Below the pieces are notes generated by a model that saw only the letters and a list, made by a program, of their open reading frames with translations, had not been told where the DNA came from and searched no databases. Source: JACDCY01 sp964350145 (GTDB lineage: Bacteria; Gemmatimonadota; Gemmatimonadetes; Gemmatimonadales; Gemmatimonadaceae). From it: a DNA stretch of 27,775 nucleotides. A program made the translations under genes and the position numbers. Positions 6,871 to 14,672 of this stretch are shown here, in pieces. Location: assembly GCA_964350145.1 (NCBI GenBank), contig CAYGJL010000040.1:1-27775 (forward strand), given 5' to 3'. Every line of letters starts with the position of its first letter. The first letter of the stretch is position 1.

Positions 6871-8409
6871 TCAGGGCGACGCGCGCGACGGCGGCTCGGT
6901 CGCGCGGTACCATTCGATTTTGTCGAGGTCGCGCGGCACGTACACCCGGTCGCGCATGGCGGCCTCGATCTCGTGGATCTCGCGCGGCGCCCCGCTCGAC
7001 CACTCCACGCCCGATTCCGTGACCAGGTAGTCGTCCTCGATCCGCACGCCGATGTTGGCATAGTGCCACACGGCGGACGCGATCCTGGCTTTCATCGCGT
7101 CGTTGCGCGGAGATGGCGGAATGATGTCGAGCAGGTTGGCGCGCACGTATATCCCCGGCTCGATGGAGAACGCGTCCCCGGGCGAGAGGGTGCCCGGCTG
7201 GATCCCGGACGTGCCGGGATCGTGCACATCCAGGCCGATACCGTGCCCGAGCCCGTGCATGTAGTACAGCCGGTACTGCGGACAGGTGGCTGCGCGCTGG
7301 TCGTCGCCGCAGTCGTACACGGCGTCGGCCGACTCGATCAGTCCCAGCGCGGCCAGCCCGTGCTTGATCACGCTGTCCACCGCCACGTTCATCCTCATGC
7401 TGTTGGCGCCGGGCCGCGCGGCGCGTTCGGCCGCCGCCTGGGCGTCGCGCACGAGCTGATAGATGGCGCGCTGCTCCGCCGAGAACACTCCGCTCACGGG
7501 CACGGTGCGGGTGACGTCGGCGGCGTAGCCGCGGTACGACGCGCCGACGTCCAGCACCAGCAGCTCACCCGCGTTCATGAAGCGGTCGTTCCGGTTGTAG
7601 TGAAGCGTCGTGGAGTTGGGTCCCGAGCCGACGATGCTTGCGAACGCGGGCCGGTCGGCGCCGCTGCGGCGGAAGGTGTACTCGATCAGCCCATCGATCT
7701 CGAACTCATTCATTCCGGGCGAGATGGATCGCATCGCCAGCAGCTGCGCGTCCACGGTGATCGCGATCGCTTTGCGAAGGAGATCCAGCTCGGCGCTGCT
7801 TTTCCGTGCGCGCAGCGACCGCAGGATCGACTCGGTTCCCTGAATGGCCAGCGACGGCTTGACCGAGCGCAGCCTGGCGCTGAGCTCGCGCTGGCCGCGC
7901 GACACGTACGCGATGCCGTGCGCGCCGGCCAGTGAGTCCATGAAGTCGTCGGCATCGGACGCCAACCTCGCGGGGAGGCCGGTGCGCGCGGCCGCGCCTT
8001 CGGTCCCGAGCCTGGAGCCGCTCCACATCTCGCGGGCTGGATTGCGCGGCTCGACGAACAGCGTAGCGGAGTGCGCCTCGCCACGCTTCACGAGGACCAG
8101 CGCCGCGCCTGGCTCGGTGATGCCGGTGAGGTACAGGAAGTTCGGGTCCTGCGAAAAATCCTCGTAATCGTGCTCGGGCTCGGGCGCGCCCGCGACGACC
8201 ATGAAGCCGTCGCGCATGCGCTCGGCGACAGCGGCTCTGCGCTGCGCATACTCCGATTCGGTTATCTGCGCTTGCGCCGGCGGAGCCGAGACCAGGATGG
8301 CTCCGAGGCAAATGGCCAGCGGAATCCAAGTACGGAGTGTGGCAGTACGGAGTGTGGCAGTACGGAGTGTGGCAGTACGGAGTGGGGCAGTTAGGAGTCG
8401 GCAGCTCAT
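6871..8409 (-). CDS. Exported Xaa-Pro aminopeptidase (M24 family)
   Basis: A metallopeptidase that removes the N-terminal residue from Xaa-Pro peptides. With the ATG at 8409 it is 512 residues. A very long signal peptide (hydrophobic core WIPLAICLGAILVSAP, cleavage after AQA) is followed by an aminopeptidase-P N-terminal domain (to about residue 200) and the M24 pita-bread domain. Metal ligands are visible in order: the two Asp of LDVGASYRGYAADVTRT, the His of HGLGHGIGLDVHDPG, the Glu of FSIEPGIYV and the Glu of GVRIEDDYLVTESG. The signal-peptide n-region holds three to four LRTAT copies, encoded by the 15-bp tandem repeat of the palindromic element at 8320-8473. The true start is uncertain: no Shine-Dalgarno sequence precedes 8409, and the frame is open to 8544. 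Confidence 0.92.
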   Translation of the reverse strand: MSCRLLTAPLRTATLRTATLRTATLRTWIPLAICLGAILVSAPPAQAQITESEYAQRRAAVAERMRDGFMVVAGAPEPEHDYEDFSQDPNFLYLTGITEPGAALVLVKRGEAHSATLFVEPRNPAREMWSGSRLGTEGAAARTGLPARLASDADDFMDSLAGAHGIAYVSRGQRELSARLRSVKPSLAIQGTESILRSLRARKSSAELDLLRKAIAITVDAQLLAMRSISPGMNEFEIDGLIEYTFRRSGADRPAFASIVGSGPNSTTLHYNRNDRFMNAGELLVLDVGASYRGYAADVTRTVPVSGVFSAEQRAIYQLVRDAQAAAERAARPGANSMRMNVAVDSVIKHGLAALGLIESADAVYDCGDDQRAATCPQYRLYYMHGLGHGIGLDVHDPGTSGIQPGTLSPGDAFSIEPGIYVRANLLDIIPPSPRNDAMKARIASAVWHYANIGVRIEDDYLVTESGVEWSSGAPREIHEIEAAMRDRVYVPRDLDKIEWYRATEPPSRASP

Positions 8410-8473
8410 GGGTGATCGCGCCGACTCCTTACTGCGACACTCCGGACTGCCACACTCCCTACTTGGATTCCTC
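8320..8473. repeat. Palindromic element, 15-bp tandem-repeat arms
   Basis: Left arm: GGAATCCAAG, then four tandem copies of the 15-mer GTACGGAGTGTGGCA (8330-8389, the last with one change) and a shortened fifth unit (8390-8403). Right arm (8421-8473) is the reverse complement of the same layout with two fewer units and a few substitutions, ending again in CTTGGATTCC. The 17-base centre (8404-8420) contains the probable ATG of the M24 peptidase. The architecture (mirrored tandem repeats around a spacer) matches the heptamer elements at 2478 and 4152, with a different unit. Confidence 0.85.
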
Positions 8474-8501
8474 TTCGTCATCCTCGGAGCCAAGCCAGCT
8501 T

Positions 8502-11357
8502 TCACCTGGCTATTCCATCGTTCCAGTGCATTATCGAGTTCCACACCAGCGGAAACTCGTGATGGTTCAGATACCGATGCAGCGGATTGAACGAGAACGT
8601 GATCACGCGCCCTCTCCCGACCGGCACGTCGAAGATCGCGCCTTGCCCGATGATCTGATCCTGGTTGCGCACCATCCCTGAAAGCACGTACTCGCTCGAG
8701 CCGGATCCTCCCCGGCCGCCGGCCCGCGCGGGCGCGGCGCTGTCGGCTGCGGGACCGACGCCGGGCGGAGGCGAGGCCTCACCGGCCCCCGGACGCGGGG
8801 TCTCCGGGATTCCGAAGAACCGGCCGGTCGGCTCCTCTTCGTCCCGTGGTGTGCGCGTGCCGAACTGCGCGACGATCATTCCGCGGTCGCGGCGATTGAC
8901 CTGGAACAGCGGTCCGTTGCCGCGGAAGACGTTGGTCGTGTCCGGATAGCCGTACCACACCGGGTGACTCGAGCGGCGCGCCATCATCGTCACGATCGAG
9001 CCCGGGTGAAACAAGGTGCTGGCCGTGTACGGCGAGAGAGCGCGCGCGATCCCCGTTTCCGCCGCGAGCCGCGTCGCGCCGTGCAGTGTGATGAGCGTGC
9101 CGCCTTCGTTCACGAACCGGTGGAGTTGCGCGAGTCCCTCGAAGCCGGGCCCGCCGGTCATATCGGTGGTGGACGACGGAGTCCCATGCGACGGGAACTC
9201 AGCGGTCTTCGTGTACGGCATCGGGCCGAACTTCTCGTTCTGCTCGTGGATCAACGTCTCGACACCGGCGCCGCCGGTATTCGGCACGAGGATGACGTCG
9301 AAGCGGCTGCGCAGGTTGCCGCGGCGCAGGTCGTCCTTGTTGATGGACGTATACGGAATGCGCGCCTGATCGAAGGTGAATCGCACCCAGCCTTCGTCCT
9401 GCGTGTTGGTCCACGTGTGGTATACGGCGACGCGCGGCAGATCCACCGCGTGCCGTTGCACGGAGGGCGCCGCGCTCACGCGGTCGAGCGGGAGCGCGAA
9501 TCGGCGCGCGATGTCGCGGGCCAGTTCATCGCCGAGGTTCTCGAAGATGAGCGAGCCTTCGCGGTAGCTCTTCGAGCCCGCGGTAAACGGCGCCTCGGCG
9601 GCGGTCACCCGCGTGCCGCGCGAGCGCTCGCGCAGCATGTACAGCGCGGGGAGCACTTCCGCCTGGGCCTTGTACTCGAGCACGTGGACGCCGCCGCTGC
9701 CGCTCACGTCGGCGGTGGCCGCCACCGTGTCGGTCAGGAGCGTCAGCCCCGGCCAGCGGAAAACTGCGGAGTCGTCCACTGTCTTCACATTCACGCCGTA
9801 CATGTAGCCGAGCGTCCAGGCGATGTCGTCGTACGGGGGATTGGGCGCGTCGGCGGGGAAGTTCTGCTTGCCGAGCAGGCTGACCGCGAAGTTGCGGTAC
9901 GGCTGGTTGAGCAGCACCACGAAATCACCCGCCGACTCGCCGCTGTCGCGGCGGTGCACTTCGATACCGTGGCGCCGGAGCTGGTTGACGAGGTACGCGG
10001 TCCGCTTCGGATCGCGCTGCCGCTCGAACGCGGGGATCGTGTAGGCGTGCGGCTTCTCGGTGGATCCGCGCCGCATGCTGTTGACGCCTTTCTGCCAGAA
10101 GTTGCGAAGCAATTGGTTGGAGTTGTGCGCGGTGAACGCGAGCGAGGCGATGACACCCGCCTGCATGAAGTTCACGTTGTCGCGCGCCCCCCAGCGCACG
10201 CGGCGCGTGGGCGGGTAAGGCCGGTACCACTGCCTGCTCGTGACCAGATCGCCGGCGTAGCGGCTGTTGCCGAGGTCGCGGATGTACGTGTTCGCGCCGG
10301 CGTTGCCGAACGTCTCGTAGAAGCGGCCGATGCCGTTGTGATTGTTAGTGATCCAGAGCGCGTAGCCCGGATACCAGCCGTCGTAGAAGCCCCACGTCCA
10401 CACGCCCGGCAGCCCCTGGGCCGTGAGCTGGGTGACTTCGTTCTGCGCGAACAGGTGCCACTCGCCGATCGTGATCGGGTCGAGTGTCTCGTTGTACGGG
10501 CCCGTGCCCGTCGAGATGTACAGCAGTGGCACGGACTCGTGCAGGTCGAGCGAGACGACGGGGAACCACTCGAAATAGGAGCGATAGATGGACTTCGTCA
10601 GCTCCTGCGACATCTGGATTCCGTCGCGGTTGTTGTCGTGGAAGACGTACTTGCCCCAGTACGGCGCGCTGCGCGGGAAACCGTCGTCCCAGTCGGTGCG
10701 CGCCTTCGTGTAGCGATAGTACCAGTCCACCAGCTTGTCGCGCCCGTCGGGCTCGGCCACCGGATTGATCAGCGTGATGACATTGTCGCGGATCGTGCGG
10801 ATCTGCGGGTCATCGCTGACCGCGAGCCGGTACACCAGCTCCAGCAGCATCTCCGGGGAGCCCATCTCCGTGGAGTGCAGCCCGCCGCTCATGTAGTAGA
10901 TCGGCTTCGCGCGGGCGAGCACCGCGTCGAGCTCCGCGGCGGGAAGCCGCCGCGGATCCGCCAGTCGCGCCGCGATCGCCTTCTGCTCCGCGATCTGCGG
11001 CAGCAGGGAGTCGCCGGCGATCGTAAGCAGCAGCAGTTCGCGTCCCTCCTCGGTAGTGCCGACGTTCTCCACCCGCACCCTCGGCGTCGCCGCGGCCAGC
11101 GCGCGGTAATACCCGTAGATCTCGCTCGTGCGGTGCATGACCCCGGGCGCGCCGATCACCGTCCCGAAGTGCTCGCGCGGCGAGGGAATGGTGGGATGAT
11201 CCGGGAGCGTTGCCACCGTCGCCGGCAGGAACAGCGGATCCGACGTGTATTCGCGCACGAGCCGCGCGTACTCCGCGTCGATGGGCTGCTGCGCGGCCAC
11301 GGGCGCGGCCGTGAACAGGGCGAGGGCTACGAGGGCGAGCGAGCGAGGAATCGTCAT
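8502..11357 (-). CDS. Exported M14-type zinc carboxypeptidase with C-terminal GATase-like domain
   Basis: 951 residues from the ATG at 11357, which follows AGGTGA on the minus strand and opens a clean signal peptide (SLALVALALFTAAPVAAQ). The peptidase M14 domain spans about residues 30-380. The zinc HxxE is in GGLHSTEMGSPEM and the third ligand is the His of VSLDLHESVPLLY. A long middle region follows, then a domain that reads like a class I glutamine-amidotransferase fold (RVAVYHTWTNTQDEGW onward), as in many large secreted M14 proteins. Near the end is a Pro/Ala/Gly-rich linker of about 45 residues. A frame extending to 11402 lacks the signal-peptide start. It would act in the periplasm or outside the cell on peptides. 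It is probably co-transcribed with the M24 peptidase downstream. Confidence 0.9.
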   Translation of the reverse strand: MTIPRSLALVALALFTAAPVAAQQPIDAEYARLVREYTSDPLFLPATVATLPDHPTIPSPREHFGTVIGAPGVMHRTSEIYGYYRALAAATPRVRVENVGTTEEGRELLLLTIAGDSLLPQIAEQKAIAARLADPRRLPAAELDAVLARAKPIYYMSGGLHSTEMGSPEMLLELVYRLAVSDDPQIRTIRDNVITLINPVAEPDGRDKLVDWYYRYTKARTDWDDGFPRSAPYWGKYVFHDNNRDGIQMSQELTKSIYRSYFEWFPVVSLDLHESVPLLYISTGTGPYNETLDPITIGEWHLFAQNEVTQLTAQGLPGVWTWGFYDGWYPGYALWITNNHNGIGRFYETFGNAGANTYIRDLGNSRYAGDLVTSRQWYRPYPPTRRVRWGARDNVNFMQAGVIASLAFTAHNSNQLLRNFWQKGVNSMRRGSTEKPHAYTIPAFERQRDPKRTAYLVNQLRRHGIEVHRRDSGESAGDFVVLLNQPYRNFAVSLLGKQNFPADAPNPPYDDIAWTLGYMYGVNVKTVDDSAVFRWPGLTLLTDTVAATADVSGSGGVHVLEYKAQAEVLPALYMLRERSRGTRVTAAEAPFTAGSKSYREGSLIFENLGDELARDIARRFALPLDRVSAAPSVQRHAVDLPRVAVYHTWTNTQDEGWVRFTFDQARIPYTSINKDDLRRGNLRSRFDVILVPNTGGAGVETLIHEQNEKFGPMPYTKTAEFPSHGTPSSTTDMTGGPGFEGLAQLHRFVNEGGTLITLHGATRLAAETGIARALSPYTASTLFHPGSIVTMMARRSSHPVWYGYPDTTNVFRGNGPLFQVNRRDRGMIVAQFGTRTPRDEEEPTGRFFGIPETPRPGAGEASPPPGVGPAADSAAPARAGGRGGSGSSEYVLSGMVRNQDQIIGQGAIFDVPVGRGRVITFSFNPLHRYLNHHEFPLVWNSIMHWNDGIAR

Positions 11358-11408
11358 GAGGTCACCTGAGGTGTGTGCGGCGAGGCAGCGGGCGTAGGCC
11401 AACGTGTG

Positions 11409-11530
11409 TAGCGGTTTTCAGGGCTCCGTCGAGAACAGGTGTCCTCACAGGGCGCGTGCTAGCGAGCGCAGTTTGCGAGCGTAGCGCCCGAAGAGGACAC
11501 CTGTCCTCGACGGAGCTCTGAAAACCGCTA
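11409..11530. repeat. Long inverted repeat (38-base arms) at the end of the acyl-CoA dehydrogenase gene
   Basis: Arms 11409-11446 and 11493-11530 match as inverted repeats at 36 of 38 positions. Each arm ends inward with a smaller, nearly perfect palindrome (GAGGACA CC TGTCCTC at 11493-11508). The 46-base centre contains two GCGAGCG copies and a TAGCGCCC stretch. The TAG stop codon of the acyl-CoA dehydrogenase gene is the outermost triplet of one arm. There is no T-tract after the stem, so a classic intrinsic terminator is not supported. It lies between that gene and the M14 peptidase start. Confidence 0.9.
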
Positions 11531-12682
11531 TCGGAGCAACGACTTCGCAATTGTCTGCAACTGCATGTTCGACGTGCCTTCGTAGATAGTCCCGATCTTG
11601 GCATCCCGGTAAAACTTCTCCACCGGATAATCGGTGGTGTAGCCATAACCTCCGAACAACTCGACGCACAACGAGGTGACGCGCTCGCACACCTGCGACG
11701 AATACAGTTTGGCCATGGCGCCGGTGCGCGCGATGTCGTGCCCCGCGTCCTTGAGCCGCGCCGCGTTGTACACCATGAGCCGCGCGGCCTCGAGCTCCGT
11801 CGCCGCCTGGGCGACCTGGAACTGGATCGCCTGGAAGTGCGCGAGCTCCTTGCCGAACTGGCGTCGTTCCTGGATGTAGCCGATCGCCGCGGTGAGCGCG
11901 CCCTGCGCCACGCCGATCATCTGCGCGCCGATGCCGATGCGCCCCTCGTTCAGCGTCTCGATCGCGATCTTGTAGCCCTGGCCGACCGGGCCGAGCACGT
12001 TGGCGGCGGGCACCTCGCAACTGTCGAGCAGCAGCTCGACCGTGCTGGACGCGCGGATGCCGAGCTTGTCCTCCTTCTTGCCGACAGTAAAGCCCGGCAT
12101 GCCGCGCTCCACGATGAACGCCGTGATTCCCTTGTAGCCCGCCGACGGATCGGCGTTGGCGAAGACGACGAAGATGTCGGCTTCCGCGCCGTTGGTGATC
12201 CAGAGCTTCCCGCCGGTGAGCGCCCAGCCGTCGCCCTTCTTCTCGGCGCGCGTCGCAAGGCCGAACGCGTCGGAGCCAGAGCCCGCCTCCGACAGCGCGT
12301 ACGCACCCACCGCTTCCGAGGTGAGGCGCGTGAGGTACTTCTGCTTTTGGTCTTCGCTGCCGTACTTGACGATCGGGAAGTTGACCAGCGTGTTCTGCAC
12401 GTCGCACAGGATCGCGGCGGACGCGTCCACCTTGCTGATCTCCTCGACGGCGAGCGCGACCATCATGAGCGAGCCGCCGGCTCCGCCGTACTCTTCCGGG
12501 ACTTCGATCCCCATCAAGCCGAGCTCGAAGTACTTGGGAATCAGCGTCGCGTCGAGCTTGCACGCCTTGTCCATGTCGCGGACGCGGGGGAGGACCTCTT
12601 CATTCGCGAACGACGCGATGGCGTCGCGGAACATCTCCTCTTCTTCGGCGAGGATGGTGAGGGGCCGGGTCGTTTCGGTCAT
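11528..12682 (-). CDS. Acyl-CoA dehydrogenase, short/branched-chain type
   Basis: 384-residue FAD flavoprotein that introduces the alpha-beta double bond into acyl-CoA, passing electrons to ETF. The N-terminal helical domain is about residues 1-125, the middle beta domain (YALSEAGSGSDAFGL...WITNGAEAD) about 126-230, and the C-terminal helical domain from 235. The catalytic base is Glu368 in IGTIYEGTSNMQ, the usual place for short- and medium-chain enzymes. The stretch GGYGYTTDYPVEKFYRDAKIG resembles the 2-methylbutyryl/short-branched-chain group, but exact substrate cannot be read from the sequence. The ATG at 12682 gives the standard length. It lies 67 bases after the homocysteine methyltransferase/MTHFR gene on the same strand, possibly in the same operon. 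Its stop codon is inside a long inverted repeat. Confidence 0.95.
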   Translation of the reverse strand: MTETTRPLTILAEEEEMFRDAIASFANEEVLPRVRDMDKACKLDATLIPKYFELGLMGIEVPEEYGGAGGSLMMVALAVEEISKVDASAAILCDVQNTLVNFPIVKYGSEDQKQKYLTRLTSEAVGAYALSEAGSGSDAFGLATRAEKKGDGWALTGGKLWITNGAEADIFVVFANADPSAGYKGITAFIVERGMPGFTVGKKEDKLGIRASSTVELLLDSCEVPAANVLGPVGQGYKIAIETLNEGRIGIGAQMIGVAQGALTAAIGYIQERRQFGKELAHFQAIQFQVAQAATELEAARLMVYNAARLKDAGHDIARTGAMAKLYSSQVCERVTSLCVELFGGYGYTTDYPVEKFYRDAKIGTIYEGTSNMQLQTIAKSLLR

Positions 12683-12749
12683 TGCGAGAATCTTACTCCG
12701 CGGTCCAGGCTCCCGGAATAATCCGCCCGTCTGTGACTTCGAGCCGACC

Positions 12750-14672
12750 CTACGCTACGCCGCTGGGAGTCGTCGTGATGCTGTCCTTGAAAACGTCCAG
12801 CGCCAGCTCGACCTTCCCAAACGGCGCCGAGACTTGCGCCCCCTGCACGATCGGCCGTACGCGCTCGAGCATCTCCCGCGCGATCGCGATCCCTTCCGCG
12901 ACCCCCGCTTCCTTCGACTTGTCGTTGGCCCGCCGCATCCGCGCGATGATATGGTCAGGCACGCTCACCCCCGGCACCTCGTTCGCCAGGAACTCGGCGT
13001 TCCGCACCGACACCAGCGGCCAGATCCCGGCGATGATCGGGATCTTCACGTGCTCGATCTTCTGCATGAAGCTCTCGAGCTGATCCACGTCGAACACCGG
13101 CTGCGTGATCGCGTACTCGGCGCCCGCCTCGACCTTCCACTCGAACCGCCTGATTTCGTGCGGGATGTCGAGCGCCGCCGGATTCACGCCGACGCCGATG
13201 GCGTACGACGTCGGCGCGCCGATGGCGTTGCCGCCGGGATCGAGCCCGCGATTCAATCGGGCGACGAGATTCGTCAGGCCGATGGAATCGATGTCGAACA
13301 CCGCGGTCGCATTCGGGTACGGTCCCATCTTCGGCGGATCGCCGGTGATGATGAGAATGTTGCGCAGCCCGACCGCGGCCGCGCCGAGCAGGTCGCTCAG
13401 CATGCCGAGCAGGTTGCGATCGCGGCAGCAGTAGTGCACCACCGTCTCGATCCCCACCTGCTGCTCGATCAGCAGGCTCGTCAGCACCGCGCCCATCCGG
13501 CTCTGCGCGCGCGGGCCGTCGGGCACGTTGACGGCATCCACTCCCGCTTTCTTTAAAGAGCGGCAGTCGCGGATCATCCGCGACGCATCCACGCCGCGCG
13601 GCGGCACGATCTCGACCGACGTGACGAACTCGCTGCGCGCGATCTTCGCCGCGAACTTCGATCTTTCCGCGAACGGCAGCGGCTCCACGCCCGGGTCTTC
13701 TTCCGGCGCGTCCGGCCGCTGCTTGCGGCGCTCGACCGACGTCGCCATCGCCGTGCGCGGTGACAGCGGCCGGATCCCCTCGACCATCGCGGCGATGGTC
13801 GAGGGNNNNNNNNNNGCCGCGATGTGCTCCGGCGTCGTGCCGCAGCAGCCGCCCACTATCCGCGCGCCGGCGTGTACCAGGTGCAGCGCGTACGTGGCCA
13901 TGTACTCGGGGCTCGCCATGTACATGCTGCGCCCGCTGACCTCGCGCGGCATGCCGGCGTTGGGCTGCGCGCTCAGCTTGCGGCGCGTGGCGGGCGCCAT
14001 CTTCTCGATCGCCTCGAGAATCGCCTGCGGGCCGACCGAGCAGTTGAGCCCGATGATGTCCGCGCCGAACGCGTCGAGCGCCTTCGCCACGTCCTCGGCG
14101 CTCACGCCGTACGGCGTCAGGCAGTCGGTGCCGACAGTCATCTGCGCGATGACGGGCATGTCGCGGTCAACCTCGCGCGCGGCAAGTATCGCCTGCTCGA
14201 TCTCGTGCACGTCGGCGAAGGTCTCCAGCAGAAACAGGTCCACGCCGCCCGCGACGAGCCCGCGCATCTGCTCGGCGAAAGCCGCGCGCGCCTCGTCGAG
14301 GCTCGTCGGTCCGTACGGCTCTAGCCGCACGCCGAGCGGACCGACCGCGCCGGCGACGAGCACGTCACCCTTGCCGGCTTCCACGGCGAGCTTCGCCGCG
14401 GCCTCGTTGATCTCGGCGACCTGACCGCCGAGCCCGAACTGCGAGAGCTTGAGCCGGTTCGCGCCGAAGGTGTTGGTCTCGATGACTTCGGCGCCCGCGT
14501 CCACGTACGCGCGGTGCACATCGCGCACGAGGTCGGGCGCGCGCAGGTTCAGCTCGTCGTAGCACTGATTGATGAACACACCCTTGGCGTACAACTGCGT
14601 GCCCATCGCGCCGTCGAACACGACGACCTGCAGCGGGTCCAGCAGCCGGGCGAGCTTGGCGTCGTTAGACAA
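12750..14672 (-). CDS. Bifunctional homocysteine S-methyltransferase / methylenetetrahydrofolate reductase (interrupted by N gap)
   Basis: A fusion like YitJ of Bacillus. Residues 1 to about 285 form a homocysteine methyltransferase domain with the zinc Cys motifs GLNCSVGP and VGGCCGTTPEH. After a short linker, about residue 330 onward is a MetF-type methylenetetrahydrofolate reductase domain (FVTSVEIVPPRG, NILIITGDPP, EYAITQPVFD, IPIIAGIWPL). It makes 5-methyl-THF and may also methylate homocysteine directly. It starts with TTG at 14672, overlapping the metH stop by 8 bases, so the two are translationally coupled. Ten N at 13806-13815 fall at the domain junction, and the three residues next to them (PST) look like an assembly fold-back, not protein. 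The true junction probably reads EHIAAMVEGIR. Confidence 0.93.
   Translation of the reverse strand: MSNDAKLARLLDPLQVVVFDGAMGTQLYAKGVFINQCYDELNLRAPDLVRDVHRAYVDAGAEVIETNTFGANRLKLSQFGLGGQVAEINEAAAKLAVEAGKGDVLVAGAVGPLGVRLEPYGPTSLDEARAAFAEQMRGLVAGGVDLFLLETFADVHEIEQAILAAREVDRDMPVIAQMTVGTDCLTPYGVSAEDVAKALDAFGADIIGLNCSVGPQAILEAIEKMAPATRRKLSAQPNAGMPREVSGRSMYMASPEYMATYALHLVHAGARIVGGCCGTTPEHIAXXXXPSTIAAMVEGIRPLSPRTAMATSVERRKQRPDAPEEDPGVEPLPFAERSKFAAKIARSEFVTSVEIVPPRGVDASRMIRDCRSLKKAGVDAVNVPDGPRAQSRMGAVLTSLLIEQQVGIETVVHYCCRDRNLLGMLSDLLGAAAVGLRNILIITGDPPKMGPYPNATAVFDIDSIGLTNLVARLNRGLDPGGNAIGAPTSYAIGVGVNPAALDIPHEIRRFEWKVEAGAEYAITQPVFDVDQLESFMQKIEHVKIPIIAGIWPLVSVRNAEFLANEVPGVSVPDHIIARMRRANDKSKEAGVAEGIAIAREMLERVRPIVQGAQVSAPFGKVELALDVFKDSITTTPSGVA
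13787..13815. other. Scaffold gap (10 N) next to a fold-back palindrome
   Basis: Bases 13806-13815 are N, the fixed size used for a join of unknown length. The sequence to its left ends in a perfect inverted repeat with 14-base arms around one base (13777-13805; GCGATGGTCGAGGG and its complement). This is typical of an artefactual fold-back at a contig end. If the fold-back is removed, the two sides overlap and give a continuous reading frame. Confidence 0.75.

Noticed and set aside
8330..8403. Possible CRISPR-like array
   Set aside because: The 15-mers are directly adjacent with no spacers, are partly inside a coding region, and are mirrored on the other side of a centre.
8964..11369. 801-residue open frame on the plus strand opposite the M14 peptidase (and similar long frames at 4-1464, 74-1894, 4355-5743, 6382-7935, 11738-12721, 16225-17787)
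   Set aside because: These are Arg/His/Ala-rich shadow translations of high-GC genes, with no recognisable domains and no ribosome sites. The opposite strand encodes clear families.
11409..11530. Plain intrinsic terminator for the acyl-CoA dehydrogenase gene
   Set aside because: The stem is far longer than usual and no T-run follows on either strand, so it is listed as a repeat; a termination role is not excluded.
13777..13805. Regulatory palindrome inside the methyltransferase/MTHFR gene
   Set aside because: It touches the N gap and mirrors coding sequence exactly, which is better explained as an assembly fold-back.
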